Shown one piece after another: positions 22,568 through 35,451 of a stretch of 64,000 nt of DNA. A program made the translations under genes and the position numbers. The stretch covers positions 6,336,858 through 6,400,857 of the forward strand of contig CM046839.1 in the NCBI GenBank assembly GCA_025618425.1, read 5' to 3'. Origin of the DNA: Heliocidaris tuberculata. Taxonomy: Eukaryota; Echinodermata; Echinoidea; Camarodonta; Echinometridae. Numbering within the stretch: position 1 is the first letter of the stretch; each line of letters opens with the position of its first letter. Below the pieces are notes generated by a model. That model was not told the DNA's origin, ran no database searches, and saw only the letters and a list, made by a program, of their open reading frames with translations.

Positions 22568-22800
22568 CGACGGTAGAATGGTGAAGGCTTTTGACTCTCA
22601 TACGAGAGGTCCTGGGTTCAATCCTCCCTGGGTGCCTACATCCTTGGACAAGAAGTTTTACCCACATTTGTCCCTCTCCACCCAGGTGTAAATGGGTAGC
22701 TGACAATTGCTGTGGTAATAATAACTGCAGGCTCCAGCACGAACACCACTGGTGCTGATGAGGCCTCCCTTGGTAAACATTTCTTTAAACATTATTATTA
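22568..22800 (+). mobile_element. tRNA-derived SINE, copy 2
   Basis: A box A-like head (TAGAATGGTGAAGG) is followed by box B GGTTCAATCCTC (22615-22626) and the family core CTCCACCCAGGTGTAAATGG. It runs into an ATT/ATC microsatellite (22788-22878) that is its probable tail. Confidence 0.8.
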
Positions 22801-22815
22801 TTATTATCATTTTTA

Positions 22816-22852
<37 letters not shown>

Positions 22853-22878
22853 CATCATCATCATCATCATCATCATCA
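22788..22878. repeat. ATT then ATC microsatellite
   Basis: ATT units pass into ten or so ATC units at the 3' end of SINE copy 2. It probably expanded from the SINE tail. Confidence 0.93.
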
Positions 22879-25797
22879 TTACAGAGATTGTGAAAACGGG
22901 AGATTGTAACGTTATACTTAGTATCATGCATATTTAAACATCAGTTACATATTCGCAGATGTAAAAAAAAAAAAGAAGAAGATTTCATAACAAGCGCATT
23001 ATATCAACAACCCCCACCCGCTACAGGCCTCTCCATGTTTCGTTTTTCTGTCTCTCGTCCTCACTCCCTATATGAATAATCATATCCCCATTATCTCTAT
23101 ATAGGAACAATTGCAAAAGTATTTTAGAGGTGTTAAATTGTCCGTAGATCTATTTTAAACTGTTAGGAACCCATATTGCAAAGTTGCTTATAATATGATT
23201 ATATTTCAGTGTATTGAACTGAAAATTTATACAAAGTATTTTACGTCCTTTTGGAATACATTAAGACATGTGTGACGAGGAACTATATGAACTTTCTGAG
23301 AAATATTTTACCTTGTATACATGTATATTTCTTATGATTATCTTGCTGCCTGTATACGCTCGAGGATACGAACAATGTAGTCAGTAATACAATTTCACAA
23401 CAAGCATGTTTATGCAACAGTGTAGCTGTGTTTACATTTTATTCATCAAGTTTTTTTTCACGTATTGAGCCATATTTCATTTCCATAATTACAGATCATA
23501 TCACGTAAATCAAGGAATCCGTAGCATCAAGGTCATTTCCTTAGACGAATAGATAAAATAGTTTTCATTTCATGAAATTGCATCTTACAAATCACATGGT
23601 AGAATACTGCACGTTTGAACAGAAAGAAATTCATTTTATGTGAATGAAAAGGTAGATATGAATTACATGGCATTTTATGACCGTAATGTCACACACATGA
23701 GAGTATTTTCTATGTCTTTATGAGATTCTTTAGGTACATGTATGATTCAAGTGTTGCAGTTCAACATCATTCTCCTTTGCAGATTTGATCCACATTTACA
23801 TTCAAAGGATTTGCGATCATACCATTCCAAATTTAGAACGATAATCATTTACGCATTCATTATGGCGATTGACAAATTAAGTCACATGTTGAATGCAAGA
23901 GGTATATATTGCTTTAGAAACAAAAATAGGTATGTTTTGGATAAATCAATTCATTTTTACCAACACAATAACACGAAACAATACTATAATAGACAGACTA
24001 GGCCATCAACTTTGTTGCTTCCAATTATAGCTGAAGAGTCTTGGTGATGCAGTGGGATCATTTATTCATTTCGATATTCATCATTATAGATAAAATGCAT
24101 GTTTTCACATAATTATTAGAATGTTCCCTAAACAAGGCGCAAACTTAACAATGTATTTAAGTCCATGTAAGTTTGATCACACAAAAGCATCTGTTATTAA
24201 ACGGCGTTTCAAGAATTAAAAAAAAAAAACATCTGGCTTTGAACAAGATTTTTTTTTGTACAGACTGCCAAGTAGTAAACGGTTCCATGTGCATCGGAAC
24301 TGTAAGACATTATTTACATAACACGATTCTGGCAATAGATTTTACATCCTTTGGGATAAAATATTATACCTGTGACCAATTCATTTTTTTTTCTAAATCA
24401 GAAAATACATGAGTATAATACTGATAGATAATAATGATATTAGTTACTATTACTGTTATCATTACAGAAAACAATACAATTCGTTTCTGCACCACAAAGA
24501 AGACACGGCTCAGAATAGTACTTCAAACTTGTAAAGTGATGTCTCAGATAATAATGATTCTCATGCAAAATGAAGAGGTTTCATAATCCAAGCAGTATCA
24601 TTTCCCTGTAAAACTATTATTGAACAAACGGTGCAAATAATTCCCCCCCCCCCCCCCCCGTCAAATTAGCGTTACGAATATATCTCTTAAATAAAGACAC
24701 TGGATTTACGATTCATTTCATCATCCCTATCAAACTCGGGTTCAAATGTCTTCAACGTTATTCGATCTCATTATGATACCATAATTTTCTACCATAATTC
24801 AGCCAAAAACCTGCGAAAGTGAACTATTGTTGCCATAAGTATGATAAGTAGCATATCGATTCAGTTCAACTCGATCAAAATCTGGTTATCTATCAGAAAG
24901 ACAGCCAAATATATAGTTAAATAGTGTTATAATGTTAATCAATTTGAAAAAAATGTGAACTCATGTGTTTTCAAAGTCATAAGCACCCTATGAGAGTAAT
25001 TAAAGTCATGTCTGTTATTATACTGAGTAGGAGACTTTTGTTTTTGTTTGGAAACCAGGAGTTTCTGAATTCTGTGATAAATTCTGTGACATAATTTCAA
25101 TTTCATTTCATTCCAGTCATTCTTAGAAATTTGTAAAAGACTTTTTCAGGAAATGAAAATTGATTTCATTCATCAAGATATAAACGAGAATACTGACGAA
25201 TTAGAATATTGCCCAGATGAAATGTTATAAAAGCTGTTGAATATCGATTTTTGTCAAATTTTCAGACAGCATAGAAATACAAACTAAAATATTTTGTCGA
25301 GGTAATGCTTCCTGTCATAATACTTCAAATGTCACACACATGAAAAAGGCCAATATGAAATACCGGTAATCATACTAAGACTGATACTCTCTCAAAAATT
25401 GAATTGTTAACTCAACATTTAAAAAAGGCGGATGAGGGACAGCGTTTTAAGAATTAACCATTTCAAACTCCTGAATGTTGAATGAAGCAATTTTAATAAT
25501 GAGATATTATTGTATTTATTCATTCATTTATTATTTGTTTCCTGTCTTTGTTTAAACGTTGTCACTCCTCGGCCCTGTCAAATAAATATATTGCTTTCAC
25601 ACTTCGGTTTTTAAAGTGCTTGCACACATGTCGATGGAAAGTACAAAAGTGTCAAAGTTACATATGCCTTTATTTTTTACCTTTTCTTTTCTTGTTCGTA
25701 CCGTTAGATATAAGAAAGCCATGAGTATCACCCCTCCCCCCCCCCAAAAAAAAAAAAAGGAAAAAGGAAAAAGGAAACAAAACCACTTGAATATTCT

Positions 25798-26072
25798 TTT
25801 GCACACGCCTCCGCAGTTTCATGGAATGCACTTCCAAATTCTATAAGAAATCTTAATGATTTAGATAAGTTTAAGGTTTCTCTTAAAAAGCATTTATTTA
25901 ATGCTTAAGGAGTGTATGCATGAACTCAGTGCCCAACACCACTATTATGTACTTTTTGTATTTTTTGTATTTGTGGTTTCTTCTTTTTTTCATTTTAAGC
26001 GCATAGGGGCATGCTATCCTGCAATGTCTTAAGCGCTATAAAAGAACCGATTATTATTATTATTATTATTGA
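25798..26072 (+). pseudogene. 5'-truncated CR1/L2-type LINE, last codons and 3' UTR
   Basis: The frame 25798-25908 ends SVSWNALPNS-type: it reads AVSWNALPNSIRNLNDLDKF and ...LFNA, then TAA. This aligns with the end of the LINE at 62783 (FWNRLPSYI ... FKTLLKTHLFNA). Downstream come GCGCATAGGGGCATGC, AAGCGCTATAAAAGAACC and ATT units, the 3' end shared with the SINE at 40235-40350. Only the 3' end of the LINE was inserted, the usual outcome of incomplete reverse transcription. Confidence 0.8.
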
Positions 26073-26344
26073 ATATTAACCTGTAGAATCATAAGCTTGG
26101 GATTAACAAAATCGGGATAAAGTACATTTTAAACTTGAGTTCAGTTATTGACTTAAAACAAAACCCTTTCTTGTAGTTTAACTATCTATCAAACATTTCC
26201 GATCTTTTTCATTTCATTGCCTATGTGCTTTTCTTGGTTGTATTGCTGTCCTTTACATTCTACATGGATTTTGCATCAGAGTACACCCAAAATGTTAAAT
26301 AGCATCTTGAAATTACATATTTTAGACCTCATTCGCGCGACACC

Positions 26345-26541
26345 TACACTGTAAAAAAAAAAAAATGTCTGTAATTTTACAGCAAATCTGGCGTCATAAC
26401 TTCTGATGTAAAAATACAGATTAGTTGTTACTTTTTCCTATGACATTGATGTACAAATAACATCAGATTAGCTGTTATCAGTAAATACAGAACTAACAAG
26501 TATTTCTTCCTGTAAAAATACAGATATTTTTTTACAGTGTA
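26345..26541. mobile_element. MITE with TACACTGTAAAAA inverted tips
   Basis: The left tip TACACTGTAAAAA matches the right tip TTTTTACAGTGTA in reverse. The interior repeats TGTAAAAATACAGAT-like segments in both directions. No coding. Confidence 0.75.
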
Positions 26542-28042
26542 CACGTATGTGGTTGAGTATCGGCCATTAGGCCCCATTGGGCTATACCATGCATGTATCC
26601 TACAGCCAAACAAGGTCATAGTCATGATTATTCGCACAGTTGTGAATCATCGCTTGTCGACTAGGATAGCTACAATGCACGAATTCATACGTGTATTTTT
26701 GTGCAGACCGAATGGGAACTCGAAGAACAGATGGAATATACGATGCGCACAGTGTCCCGTGCTTGCTTTTCAACGGCACGGGGCAAATATTGAATCCTCC
26801 ATTCTCTGTCTTAAATACCCAGATCATAATCATGATATTGCATTATGTTCTTAACACATGATAACGAACCTAAAATTAAGTAATGCTTGCATTACCCATT
26901 CATAATCATTAGGGTCATCAGCTACATGAGCGTCATATTGACCATAAATGGGATCATTGCGAAATTATTTGAAAGCAGTTTTGAAAACGACTTCATTAAT
27001 AGAATCATAAGCACTTGCATATAGAGTGCATAACACGTATTCAGTATTACCAAGCAAATATCGTTGTATTTCATCTTCTTAAAATGGTAAATCATTATGA
27101 TAATTGCAACAGTAATTACGTTAAAAAGCGACGATAAATAAATACACGTACCAACTTATAGAATTTAAAACAGATACAAAATGATTCTAACAGAAATGAC
27201 ATTAAAGACACTGCTTAACATTTTAAAGTGAAAATAAAAGTGGATGAAATATATATACATGTCATGAAGTTTCAATCAAAATTATTATATTCAGTAGCTT
27301 TTTTAAAGAAATGTGTTTTTTTTTTTCAAATGGAAGTAAAAATCGCCTGCATTGTCTATAACATACAACTTACTTTCTTAGTAAGAAATACTTGACTCGA
27401 TGTTCGTATTTCTTAGACATTAAACTTGGCATTAATCTATAACGTCATTTATCTAACCACATCCTTCTAATACTGATACTTAACAAATAAATATAACATT
27501 AAAAAAGTATAACTAAGTCGCCTCCAACTTTCCAATTTTACAAAAATAATATCTTTAAACATGTTATATATTTTCAATTTCCCCTCCTCCTCGTTTAATG
27601 TGTTTGATATCGTTTTCAATTGTGAAAGTCAAATAGTGGTATTAGTCTTACTGTGGAATTCATGGTCAATATCAACGCTTCCAGAATACAAGGAAACTGA
27701 CTGAGCTTACCAAACCTGAAAGCAAACACTAAAGATAAATGAGCATTTTAAACAATTTGTTGAAAGAGATCTTTTAATGACCAAAATAAGACATGCAGAA
27801 TAGATTTGATCACCAACAAAATAAACAAATCATAATTATTCATTGGTCGGCTTGCAAAAAACCGTATCAGCCTTTGACTGTTTTCTTCTCACTTTTAAAG
27901 GGATCCATATACAGTAAATAACTCGATTGAAAAAACAAAACGAAAAATCGGGGGCCTACATATTCACCGAGTAGCTTGATTCTTTTGGAATATTTTTTAA
28001 TTTTTCATATTTTTTTTGTTCGAGTTACTTTGCAAATCTTGC

Positions 28043-28048
28043 TTTATT
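28043..28048 (-). promoter_or_regulatory. Polyadenylation signal for the CH25H-like gene
   Basis: AATAAA on the minus strand, about 105 bp after the stop codon. Confidence 0.5.
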
Positions 28049-28152
28049 ATCCCGCTTGAAAACATTATATGTAAGTATGGAAATATACAGAGAAAATAAA
28101 ATAAAGGAACTTTAACAGCATCAAATTGCTCTAAATTTAAAAACATGTACCG

Positions 28153-29073
28153 TCATTCTGTTGATGACTTCTTCGTCTTCTTCGTATCATATCCATTGAA
28201 CTCCCATCCCATTAGCTTGTCGAGCCAGGTCAGATGTGGCATATAGTTCGACATCGGTTTCATGTGATGGAGGTCGTGCTTGCGTGGTCCCGCGACGATG
28301 TCGAACGGGATGATGAGGGAGAGGGAGAAGGGGAACTCGTACCCGGCATGGGCCTCGACGCTGATCCATATATTAAAGAGCTGGAAGCCGAAGTAGCTGA
28401 AGGTGTGGACTTGGAGCATCTTAGGGATGATGGCTGTGGTAGCGCCGACGAAGATTAGCTCGACTGGGTGAAGGTACTGGGTGACCCAGCAGAATGGGGA
28501 GTGGTATTGGTGATGAACGGAGTGGATGGCGCGGTAGACCCATCTGTTGGTGTGGAACCAGTAGTGGAGGACACCATAAGACAGGTCAAAGATGAAGAGA
28601 CATATGGACTGGTCCCAGAGGAACTTCGTGAGGAGTGGGGCGTCATCTTGAAGAGGGAACGGAGGGGCGTACATGTACTGGAGGACTCCGGCTGGGATGA
28701 TGTACAGGGCGTGGTTCCACATTGTCAAGACCAAGGTGTTGTAGAGCTGGGGTACTGTGACATTGATGTCTTGATGGAGCTTGTACTTCCGCAGCCATGC
28801 CCAGTGTTTCACACCATACAGGTCTAGGAACATGTAGATGAGACAGAGAAAGAAGTAGTAACTGACAGCCATACCGACGGGGAAAGCTGGCGAGCAGAGG
28901 ACTTCGTCACCGAAGACATGGCGGAGGCCGTCCCATATTGGCTGAAGAGCAGACCGACTTCCATCTAACCCAGCCATGTCCATCGTATCACGAGTAAAAT
29001 TATTCCAGGCGATAGACATATCTTGCTGTATGACAGCCATCTCTGTGTTTATGAATTTAACCTCAAAATTCAT
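28153..29073 (-). CDS. CH25H: Cholesterol 25-hydroxylase-like sterol hydroxylase (fatty acid hydroxylase superfamily)
   Basis: 306 residues in one exon; vertebrate CH25H is also intronless and about 270-300 residues long. The family uses a di-iron centre held by eight histidines in ER-membrane helices to hydroxylate sterols; CH25H makes 25-hydroxycholesterol from cholesterol, using O2 and reductant. Seen: hydrophobic helices near 62-87, 111-132 and 155-173; box 1 H170-YWF-H174; box 2 H184-SV-HH188; box 3 H266-DL-HH270; and NIWISVEAHAGYEFP (residues 234-248; family: NIWLSVEDHSGYNFP). All key histidines are intact. The start at 29073 gives a slightly long N-terminus; Met12 is a possible alternative. 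The C-terminus is Lys/Ser/Thr-rich (KKTKKSSTE); a KKxx-type ER signal is not exact. A 3' polyadenylation signal lies at 28043-28048. The substrate in this animal is not shown by sequence. The 74- and 119-residue plus-strand frames over it are shadows. Confidence 0.94.
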   Translation of the reverse strand: MNFEVKFINTEMAVIQQDMSIAWNNFTRDTMDMAGLDGSRSALQPIWDGLRHVFGDEVLCSPAFPVGMAVSYYFFLCLIYMFLDLYGVKHWAWLRKYKLHQDINVTVPQLYNTLVLTMWNHALYIIPAGVLQYMYAPPFPLQDDAPLLTKFLWDQSICLFIFDLSYGVLHYWFHTNRWVYRAIHSVHHQYHSPFCWVTQYLHPVELIFVGATTAIIPKMLQVHTFSYFGFQLFNIWISVEAHAGYEFPFSLSLIIPFDIVAGPRKHDLHHMKPMSNYMPHLTWLDKLMGWEFNGYDTKKTKKSSTE

Positions 29074-32048
29074 GGAACTTCGTTGTATGACTTCTGAATA
29101 ATATCCTGCACGGGAAAATTTTTATCATAGTAGGCCTAGATGCCTACCTAATATGTAAACGGTATACGAAGATGGATTGTAGAGATGGCGATAGCAATTA
29201 ATGCAGGTTTATTTCACAAAATGAAGGAAATACAAGCTGGTCAGTTTATTTATCAAAAACAGGCGATAGCATCGCACGGCTGAATTTTGACATCCATGTT
29301 ATGTTTGTCTTCTTAATTCCTCTGTTGATTTCTGATCGAGGCTTACAGCAATCTGATTGGATGGTCTTATCTCAGTAAAGAACAGACTTGTAGAATTGAA
29401 CCAATGAAAGGTTCTCCAGCTTTACACAATGAAATTGTTATGAAATCGAAGAGAAAATGGCCGTAATACTTGCTTCGTTCGGAAGATCAAATTCACCTTG
29501 TCTGGGTAAATTTTAAAAGGAAATGTTTTAATGAAAGTGTAGCGTGAGGCTACTAATATTGTTGTCTGCGCTGCTTCTCGCCTTTCCTTTCCCAGACACA
29601 CTTGTGATTACGAAAGGCATCATGATGCAGACACAGCGAACAAAAGTTTATTCACCCTCCTCTGCCTGTTTAGTCGAGGCGTAAGAAAGTTTGTTGACCC
29701 CTCCTATGTTATAGCCACAATCCGGATTATGCACGACGTAGAATGAGAATATGAACTGAATAAGCTGAACATTCTTCTCGCATTCAGAAAATCTTATAAA
29801 TAAGACGTCCTAATTAGGTTTCCTTTCCCATGCATTCAGGCAGTAGGTACCACCTCAAATTATAAGTACAAGGTGTTTAACAAAAACACCAATAATAAAC
29901 ATCTTTGATCGATAATAAAAAAAATTTAAATGAAGAAATATATATATATACATATCTAAATGAATAAACTAACAAAAATTAACTGAGCTGAAATTTGCAC
30001 AATGTAAAGTTGAAAAGTAAAATAATTTTCTGAAGGATGACAACGTCTTATGCAAGCCACAGCATCACGAATTATAACATGACTTATGGCATACAAAGGC
30101 ATTAAAAATGTGGACGGCGGTTGTGATATCCAAACTTGAAAAAAAAAAGAGGGATAAACTTTTTTTTTTACTGTCAAAACGTTATTTTGTAAATATGATG
30201 ATTAAAAGAAGTGCACCAAAAAGCTTTTACAATTTCAACTTACCATGTGCAAACTTGAGTTCTATACGAGTTCTTTTTTCCCCGATCAAATGTTTGAATT
30301 TTTTTTTCTTCTTCTTCATAAGGAACCAGACCCTCACTCATAATTGTATCAGAAAAAAATCGAATCGATATTGGGAAATTATCAATTAGGAGGATATTTT
30401 CAAAATGTGTACTTTTTTATACGCACTGTAGTACATATTGCTTATGGTGCCATGCAGCTAAATCCTAGCACCTGGTAAAGTCTAAGGAAAAACTTGCCCC
30501 AAATATGTTTAATATTCATATCCATTTAAAATTATTTTTGTTTATTTTTTGTTTGTATATTCATATTGTTATATAATGCTGGTTGAAAGCAAAACCTTGA
30601 CGTGTTACCATGTGTACAATGAATACATCTTTACCTATGAAAATATTATCATCAAATTAACAATTCATCATCATTCTTAAATATGATATTTATTGAAATA
30701 CCATATTTTATGAATACTTTAAAAAAAATTAAAATGATTCAATCAACATGATCAAGTTTGCATTCTACCCACATAGGTTAATTTGCACCCCCCCCCCAAA
30801 AAAAATCGAAAATGTAGGAAATCTAGACTACTTTTTGCCCCTTCCATCATATACCAACATTTTACCCTTGAACAGCTGTCCTTTGATTTCATCTGACAGT
30901 AACACATATTTTCAATTCTTTTTCGTCTAGACAAGCATGATTGTCTTGAAATCTTTAAAAGTGAATGATATACAAGCGTAATATATCATTATACTTCCAC
31001 ATATATTTATCCACATGCATGTGTGCTTTTCTTCTGTAAAACGGCCACGTGATTTGGGCGTTCACGAGTTCTAGAGCCATTCCTTCTCTTATCAGAATCA
31101 AGATTACAAGAATATTAGAACGTTTTATTCCTTTCGGGGAGGAGAGAGAGGGGTGGGGGGAGGTGTGGCAGATCAACGCTTACCAAACTGCTAAATGTAC
31201 CTCGAAGTTTCTTGACCTTTTATTATTACACGTCAAAAAGATTTTGTAGAAAAGGTCGAGACGACAGTCTTAAAAGGCTAATGTAAATAATGGTAAATGC
31301 AGATAAGAAAGTTTGTGTAAATACATGGAGGGGCGCTAAAGAATAATCGTATACTGTCAGATGCTAAAAGAAAACCCCAACCAAACGGGTTCACTAATTT
31401 GATACGTTTCATATTAGAAATTTTTATCACAATTTTGTATTAATGAAATGTAAACATCTGGTACACTGTTGTATAGTTTTAAACATATGTATTTATATTT
31501 ATACACCATGAGCTACCATTTGTAAGAAGGATAATGGCATATTATGAAGATGAATGACAACTGATATAAAATCACATGTCACCGTCCCTCCCCCACTCCC
31601 CCCCCCCCAAAAAAAAAAAAAAGAAGAAGAAAAGAAACTGGATTAATATACAATGAATAGCTGAATCGGGACCACTGTTATGCTCGTTAACTTGCTCGGC
31701 ATTGGGCATAACGGAATAGATATTGATGAAAAGTGAAGACCTCTGTTTTTTTGTTTTTGTTTTTGTTTTGTTTTTGTTTTTTGTTTTTTATTTTAACTGG
31801 AAAGTAGGAGGGGTTTATCCTCATTATTTTTTTCTTTACAGGGGATGAGGCCAAATACAATGAACAGATACATCGCAGGAATAGAAATTTATGAGCATAG
31901 CTTTATTTATTTGCTGAATCAACAGTCTCATTTGAAAATCAGAATGTTTGCAAAGATAAACTACACATCTAATGTACTGTTAAAATGATCATATTCAGCC
32001 TGATTTAAAACAATTTCAGGTGAAATTATTAAACCCTTCAAATGGATG

Positions 32049-32314
32049 TATCCATCCAGGGGCGGCGCCAGGGTATTTTGATAGGAGGGGCAAGACGACC
32101 TAAAGATGACGTCATATTTTTTCTCCATTAAATAACAGGGGTAATATAGAGTTAGATGTTTAAGACCTCTCTTTTTAATACTCCTCTTTCTTCTTTCTTC
32201 CCTTTTCTTCCTCCTTTTCTTCTTTCTTCTTCTTTTTTTTTTTCACTACTTGAAAAATCATAGGGGGGCGGTCGCCCCCTCTGCCCCCCCTGTAGCGCCG
32301 CCCCTGTATCCATC
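32049..32314. mobile_element. hAT-type MITE (32057-32306) with exact 8-bp target duplication
   Basis: TATCCATC flanks both ends (32049-32056 and 32307-32314). The tips are CAGGGGCGGCGCCAGGG and, in reverse, CAGGGGCGGCGCTACAGGGG. An 8-bp duplication with CAG-starting tips is the hAT signature. At 250 bp it has no transposase and is non-autonomous. Its right end carries G and C runs, showing one way such tracts spread. Confidence 0.9.
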
Positions 32315-32929
32315 ATTATGTTTAAACATCTTTGTTGGAATAATGGGTGGTGGTTTTGGAATGGGGCTGGGGAATTGGCACTTTGGCCTCCTGTTTATCG
32401 ATACTGTTAAAGGCAATATACTGATAGCGAAGGCAGACGCCTCGATCACACACCCTAGAGTTTATAGAAAACATATATAACTAACAACATTTGAACCATT
32501 GGGATAATATTAATAATATTAATAATAGTAATGATAATAATAAAACCATGCCATAATAGTAAAAATATTTTACTCAACAAGTGATTTGATCGTATTTTTT
32601 CACTTTTTGTATTTAAGTACAACCAACCAAAGCAAAAGAAGAGTGTAACTGTTATTAAAATTTTCATTGATATTACTGTCACATGAAACAAATATTTCAG
32701 CATGCATTTTATGTGTAATTTTATTTGTGGCACAATCTATCAACATAAAAATGTCCTCTTCAGAATTTCCTGAAAACAAGATGAATGCGACTGCTATATA
32801 CCTCCGCCTAAATTCAGTTAAGTTCATAGCTCAAAAAGTTCTTGAAATATTGTGATAACCAGAATAAAAACCTATAATTACATGTTAACTGATCTGTTTG
32901 ACCATATACTAACTACACAAAAGTCTGAT

Positions 32930-33834
32930 CAATTTGTCTCCTCATAGTCATGCATACAAAATAGTTGAGATATGTTGATAATAAAACTAGCAAATCTTTA
33001 TTTTCATGAATACTGCCCCCTATGACCTTTGACCGACGTAAACAAAAATCTAAGCAGTTCGTTTCACTATGGTTATGCATACTAGTACCAAGTTTGAAGT
33101 TTATACCTCAAATGGTTCTTGATATATCGCGTTAACGAGGATAAACACCTTAACTTTCAGAATTGACCTTTGTGACCTTTGACTTTTGACCTAGGTACCC
33201 CGAAATAATCAGATCGTATTCTTATGGTGATACATACTAGCACCAAGTTTGACGTTCATGGCTAAAATAGGTGAGATATGGTGATTTTAAAAAATTTGAT
33301 AATTTCACGTATATTGACATCTATGACCTGTGAAATTTTACCTATGTAACAAATATCTAATCAGTACGTTTCACCATGGTGATGCATACTAGTACCAAGT
33401 TTGAAGTTCATACCTCAAATGGTTCTTGAGATATCGCGTTAACCAGGATAAAACCTGAAATTTCAAAATTGACCTTTGAGCTACCTTTGAGCTACGTACC
33501 CCAAAATCTAAAAAAACAGATCGTCTACTTTCATGCTTATGGTGATACATACTAGTACCAAGTTTGACGTGCATACCTTAAATCGTTCTGGAGATATCAC
33601 GTTAACGAAACTAAAACCTGAAATTTCATAAATGACCTCTATGACGTTCGACATTTGACCTACGTACCCCAAAATCTATCGAGATCGTCTTCCTAAGGTG
33701 ATATATACCAACACCAAGTTCAATCCTCAAATGGTTCTTGAGATATCGCTTTTACTAGAAAGCGGGACGGACGGACAGACGGACGACCTGAAAATATAAT
33801 GCCTCCGGCACCACTTTTGGTGGGCGGAGGCATT
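32930..33834. repeat. Degenerate ~155-bp tandem repeat with a 3' GGAC run and hairpin
   Basis: The marker ACTAG(T/C)ACCAAGTTTGA recurs at about 33081, 33236, 33388, 33551 and, mutated, 33706, with GACCTTTGAC and GAGATATCGCGTTAAC between. An earlier, more decayed unit starts near 32930. The array ends in GGAC repeats (33764-33788) and a hairpin (33798-33834: AATGCCTCCGGC paired with GCGGAGGCATT). No protein is encoded. The class of mobile element is not clear. Confidence 0.85.
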
Positions 33835-34475
33835 AAAAAATATACTGAAATACACATTTTTTTGTGTCAATTCACTCCCAACGACTTGCTTTTCCCCCTT
33901 TATTTTTTTACAATTCCGATCCCTATATTCATAAACTGAATACGGTACGCTGCACATAAATTAAACACTACGTATACTGAATGATACGCAACAACTTACT
34001 TTATTATAAGATTTATAATAGTGTAAAGGTATTGCAATTTTCAGTTAGTGTAATGGTATAAGGACTATTTGAAATATACAGCTACAAAAATAGTTTTTCG
34101 TGAAATGGTAACTGTACAAGATGGTACGAGATCCGGGCTAACTCGGCACTAGTGACAACTCGGAATCAGTGGAAATCGTGGCCGAGTTATCCAAGAAAGC
34201 ACAATTGATCGCAAATACTTGCCTCAGTTTTTTTTTTTTTTTTTAACACCCACATTCAACGTTATTTAATGGAAATATGTAAAATAGTTACTAAAGATGT
34301 AATGTTGAAAATAATTCAAAATTAAAAGTTTTATTAAACATGAAATTTATGGCTATTTAGTCCCGTTAATGGTCCGGTGTGCAGATTGCATTTCAACTCT
34401 TGAAACCTTACCGCCGCGCGATGTCGAGTTTGCCCTAGCGCCGAGTTAGCCCGATCCCGATGGTATGATATTCAT

Positions 34476-35451
34476 TCACGTATTATATAACAATTGATCT
34501 TCTTCTTCTTCATCATTCCTTCCATCTTGCTTTTGATCTGATACGTCATCATCAGACCCTAGGAGAGCATCCTGAGTACCATCGTGATGTTCATGGTATA
34601 CATCACCCACTTGCATGTTTGTAACCTTTGGTGATCTAACATTGATGTTGATAACAGGTGATTCACTGGTGATGGTAAAGGACGTGCTCGATGGGAGTTG
34701 GTCCCGATGCTTTTGACCCACTGGTGCCTTTCTGCGATTGTCTATTGTCGATGCTCTTTCTAAACGACCCTGTTCAATCTGGTTAGGGGAATCGGTCATG
34801 GTTTTCCCTGTATTCCAAGCACCGGTATCGAGATGGGTATCTCTACGACGTTCTATTCTCTGTCCGTCTTGAAAAGTACTGTGCTGGATATTCCGTCCTT
34901 GTTCTATGTCTTGATGTTGATTCAGCTTGTCAACGATCCTTGTTTCTCTATCATCTGTTTCGTGCGAAGAATCTACAGGAAATAAAGCTGCCTCGGGTTC
35001 CTTTTGCGCAGTATCCAGAGAGTCCGTTCGACCTACACAATCGCCATTGAGTTCTTCTCTTCTTCCATTGTTGGCCAGGTGGTACAACTGGATGCTGTTC
35101 CTTCTGAGCACTTGAATACCTTCTGGAGTCGGAGGAGCAATAATAGAAGAACGTCGCCTTAGCATAGTTCCATCTTTGTTATTATCTTGAACACTATGCG
35201 TGGTACCATTGCCTTCAGAATTGTAAAAGACCTCGTCCCCTCTTCTAGCGGAAGACCCTAGCTCAGAAGGTCCTTTAGATTTCAATAATGGAGAAGGCAC
35301 TTGGATCTTGAGGGTCTTTCTGTCGTTAGCGTGCAAAGATTGATTTGAGTCAGGCATCTCATGAATCACCTGTGGATGACATCTGCTTGAATCTGCCCTA
35401 TTCGTTTCCATCTGATCTATGAGGTATGGGAGAACACCTTGCACATGGCCC
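34476..35451 (-). CDS. TNFR exon 10 (cytoplasmic tail and stop)
   Basis: The acceptor is TTTGTTTTCTCTAATAG. Its first base completes Gln480, then GHVQGVLPYLIDQMETN follows in frame. It encodes 324 further residues, rich in Ser, Asp, Gln and Asn, with basic patches (RRRSSI, LRRNSIQL) that could be kinase sites, VININVRSPKVTN-MQVG-DVYH and an acidic end. A second acceptor at 35417 would fit only if exon 9 were skipped. Confidence 0.88.

Larger units (their letters stand above)
18225..28152. other. SWEET to CH25H-like spacer
   Basis: About 10 kb with no supported gene. It contains a GAT/AAT microsatellite right after the SWEET stop, a GA microsatellite, a SINE, a truncated LINE and a small MITE (separate entries), plus C tracts at 22376, 24643 and 25736. 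The 28043-28048 TTTATT is a minus-strand polyadenylation signal for the CH25H-like gene. Confidence 0.7.
29074..34475. other. CH25H-like to TNF-receptor spacer
   Basis: There is no supported gene. Upstream of the CH25H-like start I see no clear TATA box. The segment holds a hAT-type MITE and a 155-bp-period tandem element (separate entries), a C tract at 30787 and CA-rich patches. A minus-strand AATAAA (34330-34335) about 140 bp past the receptor stop is its likely polyadenylation signal. Confidence 0.65.

Noticed and set aside
28234..28827. Plus-strand frames of 74 and 119 residues
   Set aside because: They are antisense shadows of the CH25H-like gene, whose histidine boxes are unmistakable.
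32930..33834. CRISPR-like array
   Set aside because: The ~155-bp units are diverged throughout, with no short constant repeat and unique spacers, and the sequence is animal nuclear DNA.
35415..35417. Internal acceptor as the start of the last TNF-receptor exon
   Set aside because: It keeps the frame from exon 8 directly, but the 73-base exon at 36826-36898 has strong splice sites on both ends and makes the better upstream acceptor (35452) work in frame. Kept only as a possible isoform.
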